Assembly (NCBI RefSeq): GCF_016616885.1
Contig: NZ_CP067102.1
Coordinates: forward strand, 7,654,501 to 7,718,500
Length of the DNA stretch: 64,000 bases
Source of the DNA: Bradyrhizobium diazoefficiens
GTDB taxonomy: Bacteria > Pseudomonadota > Alphaproteobacteria > Rhizobiales > Xanthobacteraceae
Direction: 5' to 3'
The notes beneath the pieces are model-generated. The model was given only the letters and a program-made list of their open reading frames with translations, made no database searches and was not told the DNA's origin. Shown piece by piece: positions 43,458 to 52,271 of this stretch; position 1 is the first letter of the stretch; the number at the start of each line of letters is the position of its first letter. The translations under genes were made by a program, and so were the position numbers.

Positions 43458-44774
43458 ATGGACATGGACCTCAAAGACATCATGGAGTTCGTGCAGACCA
43501 CCGCGCGCAGCGTCGGGGCCGAAATCTCCTCACCCTGGTTCTACCTGCAGTTCGGGCTCATTCTGACGGCGGCCGGGATCGCCTATGCGGCGGAAGCCGC
43601 CATTCGCAACCGCGTCGACATGACCTCGCTGGCGATGCGCTGGCCGCTGCCGCTTCGCCACTTCGCCCGCGTGATGGTCTCGAGCGCCTCGACGGCCGTG
43701 TTCACCCTGCTGGTGATCATCTCCCGCGTGGTGATGTATCACGCGACCTGGCCGAGCCGCAGCTACCTCTTGATGGTCGCCGCCAAGCTGGGGCTCGCCT
43801 GGCTCGCGATCCGGCTGCTGACCTCGGTGCTGCGCAACGCCTTCTTCGTCAAGCTGGTGTCGGTCGTGGCCTGGTTCGTCGCCGCGCTGTCCATCCTCGG
43901 CCAGCTCGATACCACGGTCGAGCTACTCGACTCCTACGCGATCGTGCTCGGCGGATTGCGGCTGACGCCGCTGCTGGTGCTCAAGGCCGGCGCGCTGCTG
44001 ATCCTCGCACTCTGGCTCACCAACATCGCCAGCAATTTCGCCGAGAGCAAGATCAACTCGGCGACGGACCTGACACCATCGGTCCAGGTGCTGCTGGTCA
44101 AGATCATCCGCATCGGGCTGCTTGCCATCGCGATCGTGATCGCGCTCGGCACGGTCGGCATCGACCTGTCCGCGCTTGCGGTGTTCTCCGGCGCGGTCGG
44201 CGTCGGCATCGGTATCGGCCTGCAGAAGATCGTCGCGAACTTCATCTCCGGCATCATCCTGCTCGCCGACAAATCGGTGAAGCCGGGCGATCTCGTCACC
44301 ATCGGCGACAACACCGGGCGCATCAGCGCGATGAAGACGCGCTATATTTCCGTGGCCGCCGGCGACGGCCGCGAATTCCTGGTGCCGAACGAGGATCTGG
44401 TGACCCAGAAGGTCGTCAACTGGACCTACACCGACAAGAACACGCTGGTGAAGATCACCTTCGGCACCAATTACGACGCCGATCCCAGGCTGGTCTGCAA
44501 GCTCGCGATCGAGACCGCCGCCGCCCATCCGCGCGCGCAAAAGGGCAAGCCGCCGAACTGCATTCTGACCGAGTTCGCCGAGGCCGGCATGAAGTTCTCG
44601 CTGACCCTCTGGCTCGCGGACCCCGACGGCATGGACAATGTCAAAAGCGACGTGATGCTGGCGCTGTGGGACGCTTTCAAGCGCGAGGGCATCCGGGTTC
44701 CCTACCCCGTCCGCGAGATCCGCGTCCGCGGCGGGGCGCTGCCGGTCGAAACCACCGTAGAAGTCCCGAATTGA
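43458..44774 (+). CDS. MscS-family mechanosensitive channel
   Basis: A 438-residue membrane protein with about five or six transmembrane helices. The pore helix and first beta-domain motif 'AVGVGIGIGLQKIVANFISGIILL' (about 245-268) and 'KSVKPGDLVTIGD' define the MscS core. The cytoplasmic alpha/beta domain extends to about 430. It opens under membrane tension to release solutes. The start at 43458 (MDMDLKD) was preferred to 43377, which would add a Pro/Arg-rich leader. It shares a divergent region with the antiporter gene. Confidence 0.93.
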   Translation: MDMDLKDIMEFVQTTARSVGAEISSPWFYLQFGLILTAAGIAYAAEAAIRNRVDMTSLAMRWPLPLRHFARVMVSSASTAVFTLLVIISRVVMYHATWPSRSYLLMVAAKLGLAWLAIRLLTSVLRNAFFVKLVSVVAWFVAALSILGQLDTTVELLDSYAIVLGGLRLTPLLVLKAGALLILALWLTNIASNFAESKINSATDLTPSVQVLLVKIIRIGLLAIAIVIALGTVGIDLSALAVFSGAVGVGIGIGLQKIVANFISGIILLADKSVKPGDLVTIGDNTGRISAMKTRYISVAAGDGREFLVPNEDLVTQKVVNWTYTDKNTLVKITFGTNYDADPRLVCKLAIETAAAHPRAQKGKPPNCILTEFAEAGMKFSLTLWLADPDGMDNVKSDVMLALWDAFKREGIRVPYPVREIRVRGGALPVETTVEVPN

Positions 44775-44801
44775 GCCTGCTTTCGGGGACATGGTGGCTA
44801 G

Positions 44802-44864
44802 GATTCTTGTTTTGACGCGTTTTCTTCACGCGACCCGGCATCCACTTCGCTCGAAAACGCTCTG
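44802..44864. repeat. Dispersed repeat unit (gattcttgttttgacgcg type), copy 1
   Basis: A 63-bp unit that matches 55032-55094 nearly base for base ('ttgacgcgttttctt-acgcg...ccacttcgctcgaaaacgct'). It lies between the MscS channel gene and map. I associate this element with Bradyrhizobium intergenic regions. Confidence 0.85.
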
Positions 44865-44958
44865 GCTAAGCTTGCACGAAGGCCCGCAATCATTAAATTG
44901 GGGCCTGAAATCAAGCCTTTCCGCCCGCACCGGGCCCGAGCCTAGAAGACCAGACCGC

Positions 44959-45777
44959 ATGAGCTATGTCGAAGCCACTGATACCTCCCTGCGCAAGACC
45001 GGACAGATCAAGCTGCATGGGCCGGCGGCCTTTGCCGGCATGCGCAAGGCGGGTGCCCTGGTGGCGAAGTGCCTCGACGAGCTCACCGACATCGTCGGCC
45101 CCGGCGTGCCGACCGATCGCATCGACGAATTCGTCCGCGAGTTCGCCTTCAGCCATGGCGCCTATCCGGCAACGCTGATGTATCGCGGCTATCGCTACTC
45201 GACCTGCACCTCGCTCAACCACGTGGTCTGCCACGGCATGCCCGGCGACCGTCCGCTGAAGGAAGGCGACATCGTCAACATCGACGTCACCTTCATCGTC
45301 GACGGCTGGTACGGCGATTCCAGCCGGATGTATGCGGTCGGCCCGATCGCGCGCAAGGCCGAGCGGCTGATCGAAGTGACGTATGAGGCGATGATGCGCG
45401 GCATCGCCGCCGTGAAGCCCGGCGCCACCACCGGCGATATCGGCCACGCCATCCAGAGCTTCGTCGAGCCGCAGGGCATGAGCGTGGTGCGCGATTTCTG
45501 CGGCCATGGCCTCGGGCGCATGTTCCACGACGAGCCGAACATCATCCATATCGGCCGGCCCGGCGAAGGCGTGCAGCTCAAGCCCGGCATGTTCTTCACC
45601 ATCGAGCCGATGATCAACCTCGGCAAGCCGCATGTGAAGATCCTGTCCGACGGCTGGACCGCGGTGACCCGCGACCGCTCGCTGTCGGCGCAGTTCGAGC
45701 ACTCGGTCGGCGTCACCGCCACCGGCGTCGAGATCTTCACGCTGTCGGAGCGGCATGGCGAGAAGCAGATCGGCTGA
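44959..45777 (+). CDS. map: Methionine aminopeptidase type I
   Basis: A 272-residue cytoplasmic enzyme that removes the initiator Met. Substrate His in 'VVCHGMPGDRPL'. Metal ligands: Asp in 'NIDVTFIVDGWYGDSSRM' (two), His in 'FCGHGLGRMFHD', Glu in 'FTIEPMIN' and Glu in 'AQFEHSVGVT'. The start at 44959 gives a short N-terminal extension as in other Rhizobiales. It is preceded by repeat copy 1. A housekeeping gene. Confidence 0.96.
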   Translation: MSYVEATDTSLRKTGQIKLHGPAAFAGMRKAGALVAKCLDELTDIVGPGVPTDRIDEFVREFAFSHGAYPATLMYRGYRYSTCTSLNHVVCHGMPGDRPLKEGDIVNIDVTFIVDGWYGDSSRMYAVGPIARKAERLIEVTYEAMMRGIAAVKPGATTGDIGHAIQSFVEPQGMSVVRDFCGHGLGRMFHDEPNIIHIGRPGEGVQLKPGMFFTIEPMINLGKPHVKILSDGWTAVTRDRSLSAQFEHSVGVTATGVEIFTLSERHGEKQIG

Positions 45778-45870
45778 CCTCCGGCCGTTCCGCGCCGTCA
45801 ATCCAGCGTGAACAATTCCGCGCCTTCGATCGCATGCGCGAAGAGAAAATCGCGGATGCTGCCGAGCGCC

Positions 45871-46467
45871 CTATCGCTGGCGGCGGAAGGACGACGGCGT
45901 CCGCCTGTAGGTCGCGGCAAAGGCATCGTTGAAGCGGCGAACGCTGCCGAAGCCGGCAGCGAAAGCGATCTCCGCCAAGGTCTTATGGGTCTGATCGATC
46001 AGGCGCTTGGCTTCCTGCACGCGCCGGGTCGCCGCGATGTCGCTGGGGCTCGCCCCGGCATGGCGCAGGAACAGGCGCAACAGATGGCGCGGTCCGACGC
46101 CAAGAGCCTCGGCAAGTTCCGTCATGGTGGCGCGATCGAGAAAGCCATCGTCGATCAGCCGCATCCCGCGCGCGACGGTGGTGGCCGTCCCCCGCCAGGC
46201 CGGCGAGCCCGGCGCGGTTTCCGGCCGGCAGCGCAGGCATGGGCGAAAGCCGGCCCGCTCGGCGGCGGCAGCCGTTGGGCAGAAGGTGACATTCTCCGAG
46301 CGTGCCGGGCGAACCGGACAGACCGGCCGGCAATAGATGCGCGTCGAGCGAACGCCGGAGAAAAACAGGCCGTCGAACGCGCGGGCACGTGCCAGCCGTG
46401 CGCGGTCGCACGTCTCCCAGTCGAGATGTGGCGGCAAGGGTTGCCGTTGCGCCGGGCCCGTCGTCAT
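45871..46467 (-). CDS. AdaA-like methylphosphotriester-DNA methyltransferase/AraC regulator
   Basis: A 198-residue protein. Residues about 20-90 form the Ada zinc domain with the four cysteines 'IYCRPVCPVRP' and 'FRPCLRCRPE', whose first Cys accepts methyl groups from DNA phosphotriesters. Residues about 95-198 are an AraC double helix-turn-helix ('RHLLRLFLRHAGASPSDIAATRRVQEAK', 'IAFAAGFGSVRRFNDAF'). There is no O6-methylguanine methyltransferase or AlkA glycosylase domain, so it resembles the two-domain AdaA of Bacillus. The start at 46467 was chosen because the longer frame to 46623 adds unrelated residues. It is divergent from a broken EamA gene. Confidence 0.85.
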   Translation of the reverse strand: MTTGPAQRQPLPPHLDWETCDRARLARARAFDGLFFSGVRSTRIYCRPVCPVRPARSENVTFCPTAAAAERAGFRPCLRCRPETAPGSPAWRGTATTVARGMRLIDDGFLDRATMTELAEALGVGPRHLLRLFLRHAGASPSDIAATRRVQEAKRLIDQTHKTLAEIAFAAGFGSVRRFNDAFAATYRRTPSSFRRQR

Positions 46468-46598
46468 GCCGCAACAATAGTTTCGAAGGAGCTCGTCGAG
46501 TAGCTGAAATCGGACTCGATCGGACGATGAGGTCCGAATTCGGCCAGCCTGCGCCGCCGCTCCGGACCATGGTGCCGGCAAATCCCGGAGCACACCGC

Positions 46599-47541
46599 AT
46601 GAGCGCGCAAGGCCTGCAGGCAACGTCAGAACAAACCAGCCTCGCCTGCGAGATCGCCCTGTTGCTGCTGCTGTCGCTGATCTGGGGCAGCTCGTTCACG
46701 CTGATCAAGGTGGCGATCCCTTCGGTTCCGCCCTTCACGATGGTCGCGGTGCGCGTGACACTCGCGGCAGGTCTTCTCCTTCTCATTGCGACGGCGCAGG
46801 GACATGCCCTCCCTCGCCGGGCATCGGTGGGCCGCCTTCTTCGTACAAGGGCTGCTGCAAAGCGCGCTGCCATTCACGCTGATCAGCTGGGGCGAGGCGC
46901 ATATCACAAGCGGCCTCGCTGGTGTGCTCAACGCGACGCCACCGATGTTCGTGCTCGCGATGGCCCTGATGACGGGGCGCGGACGACAGGCGATCAGCGG
47001 CCGCAAGATCGCAGGCGTCGCTCTCGGCCTCGCCGGCGTCGCCGTGACCGTGGGGATCGATGCGCTGTCCGGGATCGGCACGGCCGCGCCGCTGGCGCAG
47101 GCGGCCGTGCTCGGCGCGAGCCTTTGCTACGCATTCGCCCCGCTCTGGGGTCAGCGGTTCGCGAAACTTCCCGCGATCGTCACGGCGGCGGGCGCCATGA
47201 GCTGCGCCGCAATCCTGATGCTGCCTGCGGCCGCGATCCTCGAGCGGCCATGGGCGCTGGCGCCCCCGCCGGCGCAGGTGATCGCGGCTGTCGTGGCGCT
47301 CGCAATCGTCTGCACGGCGCTCGCGATGGTGATCTATTTCCGGCTGATCCGCACCATCGGCCCACTCGGCACCACCAGCGGGAGTTATCTGCGGGCAGGT
47401 TTCGCGGTGATGCTCGGTATCACCCTGCTGGGCGAGAGTTTCACCTGGTCAATCCTCGCTGGAATGGCACTCATTCTCGCCGGGGTGATCGCTGTCACGC
47501 TGCCTCCGCCAGCGCGACACGATGAGAAACCGCGAGGCTGA
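46599..47541 (+). pseudogene. EamA/DMT-family transporter, frameshifted
   Basis: The N-terminal 65 codons (from 46599, CCGGAG upstream) give 'LLLLLSLIWGSSFTLIKVAI', the first EamA helix. After about 46800 the homologous sequence continues in another frame ('WAAFFVQGLLQSALPFTLISWGEAHI' ... 'YFRLIRTIGPLGTTSGSYLRAGFAVMLG') to 47541. One indel near 46795-46815 would explain it. Two EamA repeats and ten helices are otherwise present. Either the gene is inactive or the base call is wrong; the next gene is also frameshifted. Confidence 0.8.
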
Positions 47542-47620
47542 TTGTCGCCATCTTCAAAGCCCGATCTTGCCATCCTGTTTCGCGATGACAATCTCTCGTC
47601 AAACAGACAGGAGAGGCGAA

Positions 47621-48441
47621 GTGAGCACGTCGACGCGCCGCGGCTTTCTCGGATTTGTGTCGGCCACCGCCGCTGGCCTGCTGCCAGGCCGCGCGGAAGC
47701 TGCCCCGCTGCGACGGAGACCGCGCCTGCCTGCATCCTGACGCCGCAGGCGGAGGAAGGGCCGTTTTATTCCGACCCGAAGCTCGCGCGATTCGACATCG
47801 CCGAGGGCAAGCCCGGGGTGCCGCTGACCTTGCGGCTGCGCGTGATCGAGGCCGGATCGTGCACGGCGATCCATGACGCCCGGGTCGACATCTGGCATTG
47901 CGACGCCAGGGGGCTCTATTCCGCCTTTGCCGGCCAGAGCGACAGCCACAACGTCGATGCGACCGGCAAGACGTTCCTGCGCGGCACGCAAATGACCGAC
48001 GGCGCCGGCTGGGTCACCTTCAACACCATTTATCCCGGCTGGTACGACGGCCGCACCACGCACATCCATTTCAAGGTGTTTCTTAGCGACCGCACCGTGC
48101 TGACCGGGCAGACCTTCCTGCCGGATGCGCTCAACGAGTTCATCTATGCCAACGTGCCCGATTACGGCGACCGCGCACGGCAGCGCATGGTGATCAACGC
48201 CAACGACCTCGTCATCGAACGTTCCGATCCCGAGCATCGCGCCTTCTGCGCGGTGAAGGAGGAACGTGACCGCTACGTCGCGGCGCTGACGCTCGGCGTC
48301 GACCGCCGGGCGGAGGCGACCGTCGGACGCGCCGGACCGCCGCCGGGTGCGCCGCCCGGCGGCATGGGCGGGCCGATGTTCGGACGTCCGATCAAGGATC
48401 GGCTTGCGGCGCTGGTGCCGGGACTGAAGTCTGCCCACTGA
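47621..48441 (+). pseudogene. Tat-exported intradiol dioxygenase-like protein, frameshifted
   Basis: A GTG start at 47621 with CAGGAGAGG upstream gives a Tat signal 'STRRGFLGFVSATAAGLLPGRAEA'. The mature part is read in a different frame from about 47711 ('PQAEEGPFYSD', 'VDIWHCDARGLYSAF', 'YPGWYDGRTTHIHFKV'), with the Tyr and His iron ligands of intradiol dioxygenases. One missing C in the CCCC run at 47703-47706 restores a continuous protein. Members cleave catechol-type rings. Inactive gene or single-base error. Confidence 0.8.
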
Positions 48442-48508
48442 GCCTCGGCTCAGGCCCGCTGCAATTGACGGTTGCAAAAACGATGGTCCGCGGCAATGCT
48501 GCCGGCCG

Positions 48509-49222
48509 ATGCCCGCCAAAACCGACCAAGACGACAGCAAGCCAGAGAACGCGCCGCATTATCTCGGCCATCGCGAACGGCTGCGCGAGCGCTTCTACAG
48601 CGCCGGCGCGGACGCGCTCAGCGACTACGAGCTCCTGGAGATGGCGCTGTTTCCGGCGCTGCCGCGGCGCGACACCAAGCCGCTGGCGAAGACGCTGATC
48701 AAGATCTTCGGCTCGTTCGCCGAGGTCGTCCACGCGCCGGTAGCGCGGTTGCGCGAGATCGACGGCGTCGGCGAAGCCGCCATCAACCAGCTCAAGCTGA
48801 TCGCGGCAGCCGCGCACCGCGTCGCCAAGGGCGAGGTCAACAGCCGCAACGCGCTGTCGTCCTGGAACGAGGTGATCGCCTATTGCCGCACCAGCATGGC
48901 CTTCGCCGACAAGGAGCAGTTCCGCCTGCTCTTCCTCGACAAGCGTAACCAGCTCATCGCCGACGAGGTGCAGCAGACCGGCACCGTCGACCACACGCCG
49001 GTCTATCCGCGCGAGGTGATCAAGCGCGCGCTGGAGCTGTCGGCGACCGCCATCATCCTCGTGCACAACCATCCGAGCGGTGATCCATCGCCCTCACAGG
49101 CCGACATCCAGATGACCAAGGCCATCATCGACATCGCCAAGCCGCTGGGGATTGCCGTGCACGACCACATCATTGTGGGCAAGAATGGGCATGCGAGCCT
49201 GCGGGGGATGCGGTTGATTTGA
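48509..49222 (+). CDS. radC: RadC family JAB/MPN+ domain protein
   Basis: A 237-residue protein with a helix-hairpin-helix N-terminal part ('[19 protein letters not shown]', '[15 protein letters not shown]') and a JAB metallo-domain with the JAMM signature '[14 protein letters not shown]' (about 175-188). RadC was linked to repair in older work, but its real function is unknown and DNA-repair roles are disputed. It is usually found near map, as here. The stop lies exactly where a truncated DUF6883 frame begins. Confidence 0.92.
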   Translation: MPAKTDQDDSKPENAPHYLGHRERLRERFYSAGADALSDYELLEMALFPALPRRDTKPLAKTLIKIFGSFAEVVHAPVARLREIDGVGEAAINQLKLIAAAAHRVAKGEVNSRNALSSWNEVIAYCRTSMAFADKEQFRLLFLDKRNQLIADEVQQTGTVDHTPVYPREVIKRALELSATAIILVHNHPSGDPSPSQADIQMTKAIIDIAKPLGIAVHDHIIVGKNGHASLRGMRLI

Positions 49223-49487
49223 GCCACGGCCACTCGGCGCGCGCGCGAAAGCACAATTCCTCGAGGGTTTTGGGTTTCGTGCCAAGGGTTGGCATATACT
49301 GCGTGACGCCATCATTGCCCACGCGACGGCAAACGACATCACCGCATTGCATCAAACACCATTCGGCACCAGATACGAGATTGACGGCCCGCTGCCGACG
49401 CCAGACGGTCGTAACCCGATCGTTCGTGTGGTATGGTCTGTGGTGTCACAGGAAACTGCCCTGCGCCTGGTGACGTTGGTGCCCTGA
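49218..49487 (+). pseudogene. DUF6883 gene lacking its start (N-terminal truncation)
   Basis: A 90-codon open frame starts just after an in-frame stop at 49215-49217 and has no ATG, GTG or TTG before the homologous part. It reads 'ARAKAQFLEGFGFRAKGW', 'ALHQTPFGTRYEIDGPLPTPDGR' and 'VRVVWSV', the DUF6883 pattern. Family members carry about 25 more residues with 'H..GR.KA' at the N-terminus. The truncation point coincides with the radC stop. The intact DUF4926 gene follows 14 bp later. Confidence 0.7.
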
Positions 49488-49501
49488 AGGATGGCTACCC
49501 C

Positions 49502-49726
49502 ATGATCGATGAACTGGATCTCGTCGTCCTGAAGCGCGATTTGCCCGAAGAGCGGCTGACCGCCGGTGATGTTGGCACCGTTGTATTGGTGCATCAGCAG
49601 GGTGCCGGCTATGAAGTAGAATTTACGACGCTCTCGGGTGACACCGTTGCGGGCGTGACCCTCGATGCGGCCGATGTACGATCGGTCGGGCCACGCGAGA
49701 TCGTTCATGCGCGCGCAGTGAGTTAG
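49502..49726 (+). CDS. DUF4926 domain protein
   Basis: A 74-residue protein: 'MIDELDLVVLKRDLPEERLTAGDVGTVVLVHQQGAGYEVEFTTLSGDTVAGVTLDAADVR' pattern, a small SH3-like barrel typical of DUF4926 (seen as 'LDLVVLKRDLPEERL', 'GDVGTVVLVH', 'YEVEF'). The family is often encoded directly after DUF6883, as in this locus, which suggests a functional pair (perhaps an effector with its partner). Here the upstream partner is broken. Start at 49502; the 23 upstream residues in frame belong to the partner's tail region. Confidence 0.8.
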   Translation: MIDELDLVVLKRDLPEERLTAGDVGTVVLVHQQGAGYEVEFTTLSGDTVAGVTLDAADVRSVGPREIVHARAVS

Positions 49727-49793
49727 CTGCGGATGGCCAGCCTGCGCAGGATGCAGGCTGATTTAGGTCTGCGAATCAACTAGCAAGAACAGC

Positions 49794-50615
49794 ATGAGCG
49801 ATTGGCTGCACAATTTGCCGGTGCCCTTGATGGCGCTGGTGATCTTCGGCTTCACCTATCTTCTGGCAGCGGCGGTGTTCGTCTCCGTCGCGCTGGTGGC
49901 GACGGAGGAGCGCGCGAAAGCGCTGAAGGCGATCTCGCCCGGCATGCTGCCGGTGCTCGGCATCATTTTCGGCCTGTTCGTCGCCTTCACTGCGGCGCAG
50001 GTCTGGGGTGACAGCGACCGCGCCGGCGCGGCGGTGAGCCGCGAGGCCAGCGCGCTTCGCAGCGCCGTGCTGCTCGCCGCCGGCCTGCCGGCGGAGCAGG
50101 AAGCCAAGCTACGCGGACTGGTGCGCGACTATGTCGGGCAGGCCGTCGCGGTGGAATGGCCGGAGATGGCGCATCAGGAGGCCTCGCTGAAGGCGACGCC
50201 GCCGGCGCTCGCCGAAGCCCTGCAGCTGGTCGTCACCATGGCGCCGCAGGGCCGGGCACAGGAGACCACGCAGCACGAGATCGTCGCCGCGCTGGAGCAG
50301 GCGCTCGATGCGCGGCGGCAGCGGATCATCGTCAGCCTGGCCTCGGTCAACTCGGTGAAATGGTGGTGCCTGTATCTCCAGGCCCTGTGCGAGCTGCTGG
50401 TGATCGGCTTCGTTCATTGCGACAACCGGCTGGGATCGGCGATCGCGATGGGCCTGTTCGCGACCGGCGTCGCCACCTCGGTGCTCCTGATCGCGGCGCA
50501 CGACCGCCCGTTCACCGGCCAGATATCGATCTCACCGGAGCCGCTGCGCCAGATCATGCCGGAAGCGCCCGGCGGGACGGAATTGATTGCACCGGCGGGC
50601 AGTCTTCGGCGCTAG
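49794..50615 (+). CDS. DUF4239 (bestrophin-like) membrane protein
   Basis: A 273-residue protein with two N-terminal transmembrane helices (about 12-35 and 47-68) and two near 188-235, around a cytoplasmic helical part ('SDRAGAAVSREASALRSAVLLAAGLP', 'LRGLVRDYV'). This is the DUF4239 layout, described as bestrophin-like. Ion conduction has been suggested for the fold but not shown here. The stop overlaps the convergent VOC gene by 4 bp. Confidence 0.8.
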   Translation: MSDWLHNLPVPLMALVIFGFTYLLAAAVFVSVALVATEERAKALKAISPGMLPVLGIIFGLFVAFTAAQVWGDSDRAGAAVSREASALRSAVLLAAGLPAEQEAKLRGLVRDYVGQAVAVEWPEMAHQEASLKATPPALAEALQLVVTMAPQGRAQETTQHEIVAALEQALDARRQRIIVSLASVNSVKWWCLYLQALCELLVIGFVHCDNRLGSAIAMGLFATGVATSVLLIAAHDRPFTGQISISPEPLRQIMPEAPGGTELIAPAGSLRR

Positions 50616-51016
50616 GCGCGCGCCAGCGCGCAGTTCAGCATCCATTGCACACCGAAGCGATCGGTGAGCTTGCCATAATAGTCGCCCCAGGGCTGGATGC
50701 CGAGCGGCGTGGTGATCGTGCCGCCTTCGGCGAGACGCGCGAACAGGTCCGTCGTCGTCTCCTGATCATCCATCGCGAGAATATGGGCGGAGCCGCGCAT
50801 TGGCTCGGCGTCGTCGTTGTCCGATGCATAGAAGCAGATGCCGGGGCCTTCGAACTTCGCGTGCATGATCTTGCCCCGCATCGCGGGATTCCGGAGCGGC
50901 ATGCCGGGCTCGCCGTGGCGCATGATCTCGGTGACGTTGCCGAGACCGCAGGCAGCGTAGAAGGCAAGCGCCGGCTCGCACTGGGTCGTGAAAAAGAGAT
51001 AGTTCGACAGGCGCAT
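50612..51016 (-). CDS. VOC-family (PhnB/glyoxalase-like) protein
   Basis: A 134-residue metalloenzyme-fold protein with two beta-alpha-beta-beta-beta units: 'YLFFTTQCEPALAFYAACGLGNVTEIMRHG' and 'ARLAEGGTITTPLGIQPWGDYYGKLTDRFGVQWMLN'. The last segment is the PhnB-like signature. Reaction unknown; such proteins often occur with ECF sigma factors and YCII proteins, and an ECF42/YCII pair is about 3 kb away. The start at 51016 (MRLSNYLFF) has GAGGAG upstream. Confidence 0.88.
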   Translation of the reverse strand: MRLSNYLFFTTQCEPALAFYAACGLGNVTEIMRHGEPGMPLRNPAMRGKIMHAKFEGPGICFYASDNDDAEPMRGSAHILAMDDQETTTDLFARLAEGGTITTPLGIQPWGDYYGKLTDRFGVQWMLNCALARA

Positions 51017-51157
51017 ATTTCGCACTCCTCGCTTGAATTGATCAGGTCTCTGCGCAGGCATTGAGAGCGGCCACGCGGCAGGCCAGCGCGGCTTAAGGCA
51101 CAGCGATAGGAATTGGCAGCGCCGGCGCGTGCGAGACGGCGCCGGCGCATAGTCTGT

Positions 51158-51463
51158 TCAGTAGCAATATCTCGGATCGACCGGGACGTAGCGGCCGTCC
51201 GGACGCTGCATGTAGCAGCCTCGCTGATAGGCGTAATAGCCGGACCGGCGACGCTCGCCTTCGGAGGCGATCGCAGCCCCCGTGCCGGCGCCGACGACGG
51301 CACCGATGGCGGCGCCGCGGCCACCGCCGAGCGCACCGCCCAAAATCGCTCCGCCCACGCCGCCGATGATGGCGCCGCCGACTGCGTCCTGCGCCACCGC
51401 GTCATGGACCGGTACGGCCATCGCGACTGCGAAACACGCTGCAATTCCAAGACGTCGAAGCAT
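51158..51463 (-). CDS. Small exported glycine-zipper protein
   Basis: A 101-residue protein with a signal peptide (about 1-24) and a glycine-zipper membrane segment ('AVGGAIIGGVGGAILGGALGGG', about 27-60), then an Arg/Tyr-rich tail with two cysteines ('YQRGCYMQRPDGRYVPVDPRYCY'). Such proteins associate with outer or inner membranes. The start at 51463 opens the signal peptide and has AGGACT upstream. Function unknown. Confidence 0.75.
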   Translation of the reverse strand: MLRRLGIAACFAVAMAVPVHDAVAQDAVGGAIIGGVGGAILGGALGGGRGAAIGAVVGAGTGAAIASEGERRRSGYYAYQRGCYMQRPDGRYVPVDPRYCY

Positions 51464-51617
51464 CGCGAGTCCTCCCATCTGATACGGCCAGTCATAGCGT
51501 TTGGGACGATCCCGGGCCAGAATAATCGCGCGGATCCGGCTCGCTTCCCGCCCTTTACGTCACAAGGCCAGCCCGGCGCGACAACCAGCTGATGCCTCAG
51601 ATCGAGGGCGCGGCTGG

Positions 51618-51992
51618 CTACGGCTCGATCCAGCGCTGCACGGCTTCCGCCGTGTCGGCGGGTGTCGTGTTGAAGCAGATCGCGGCTTGCGGCGCCAGGC
51701 GGTGGACGAGGTTGAGCACCTTCTCGAACAGCAGCAGCCGCTCCTTCGGCTCGCGCAGGCCGGCACCGATGACGATGCAATCGAAGCGCTCGTCGCGCAA
51801 CGCGGCCGTCACGGCCGCTTCCGCGGCCACGTCGAGATCGATCAGGCAGCTCGTGACCTCGTAGCCGAGACCGCGCAGGCGCAGCAGCTGCGCTTCGATG
51901 TAGTTGCGCACGAGTTCCGGCGTGAGTTGCGGAAACGCGCTGTAGTCCGCAGCGCCGGGCTCGATACCGATCGCGAGGACGCGCTTGGCCAT
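51618..51992 (-). CDS. Conserved cytoplasmic protein with Rossmann-like fold
   Basis: A 124-residue protein with alternating strands and helices ('KRVLAIGIEP', 'VTSCLIDLDV', 'FDCIVIGAGLREPKERLLLFEKVLNLVHRLAP', 'AICFNTTPADT'). I do not recognise a named family, though similar small proteins occur in Bradyrhizobium. The start at 51992 (MAKRVLAIG) was chosen since the 45 residues upstream are Arg/Pro-rich and non-homologous in style; AAGGAATC lies nearby. It is divergent from the endolysin-like gene. Confidence 0.6.
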   Translation of the reverse strand: MAKRVLAIGIEPGAADYSAFPQLTPELVRNYIEAQLLRLRGLGYEVTSCLIDLDVAAEAAVTAALRDERFDCIVIGAGLREPKERLLLFEKVLNLVHRLAPQAAICFNTTPADTAEAVQRWIEP

Positions 51993-52271
51993 CGCAGGAT
52001 TCCTTGAGCAGACCGTCTCCGATAACGGACGGCCACCCGGCGGGTTCCGGATTGCGTGTGGCGACCGCGCGCTCGCCGTGCGTCGCCCCGATATTGCGTC
52101 CTTTGACCGCAACCTTTCGCACCGCACCTGTAAGCCACTTCACATGCGCTGCAGCGATGGCCTGCCACATTTGCCGGGCCACGCCCGGAGCCCATGCCCC
52201 AGATAGTGGCACGCGGCTCACGCCTGATTTGCATAACGAACCGATAATTTATCAATTCGCGGGAGCAGAAG

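Noticed and set aside
45799..45870. A short minus-strand frame downstream of adaA reading 'SIRDFLFAHAIEGAELFTLD' before a stop, possibly a remnant of another gene's end.
   Set aside because: It is only about 23 codons, has no start and is not clearly from a known family. It may be a fragment but I cannot support it as a feature.
45871..46467. Treating the AdaA-like gene as a truncated full-length Ada.
   Set aside because: The zinc domain plus AraC domain ends cleanly after the second helix-turn-helix, as in two-domain AdaA proteins, and no methyltransferase remnant follows.
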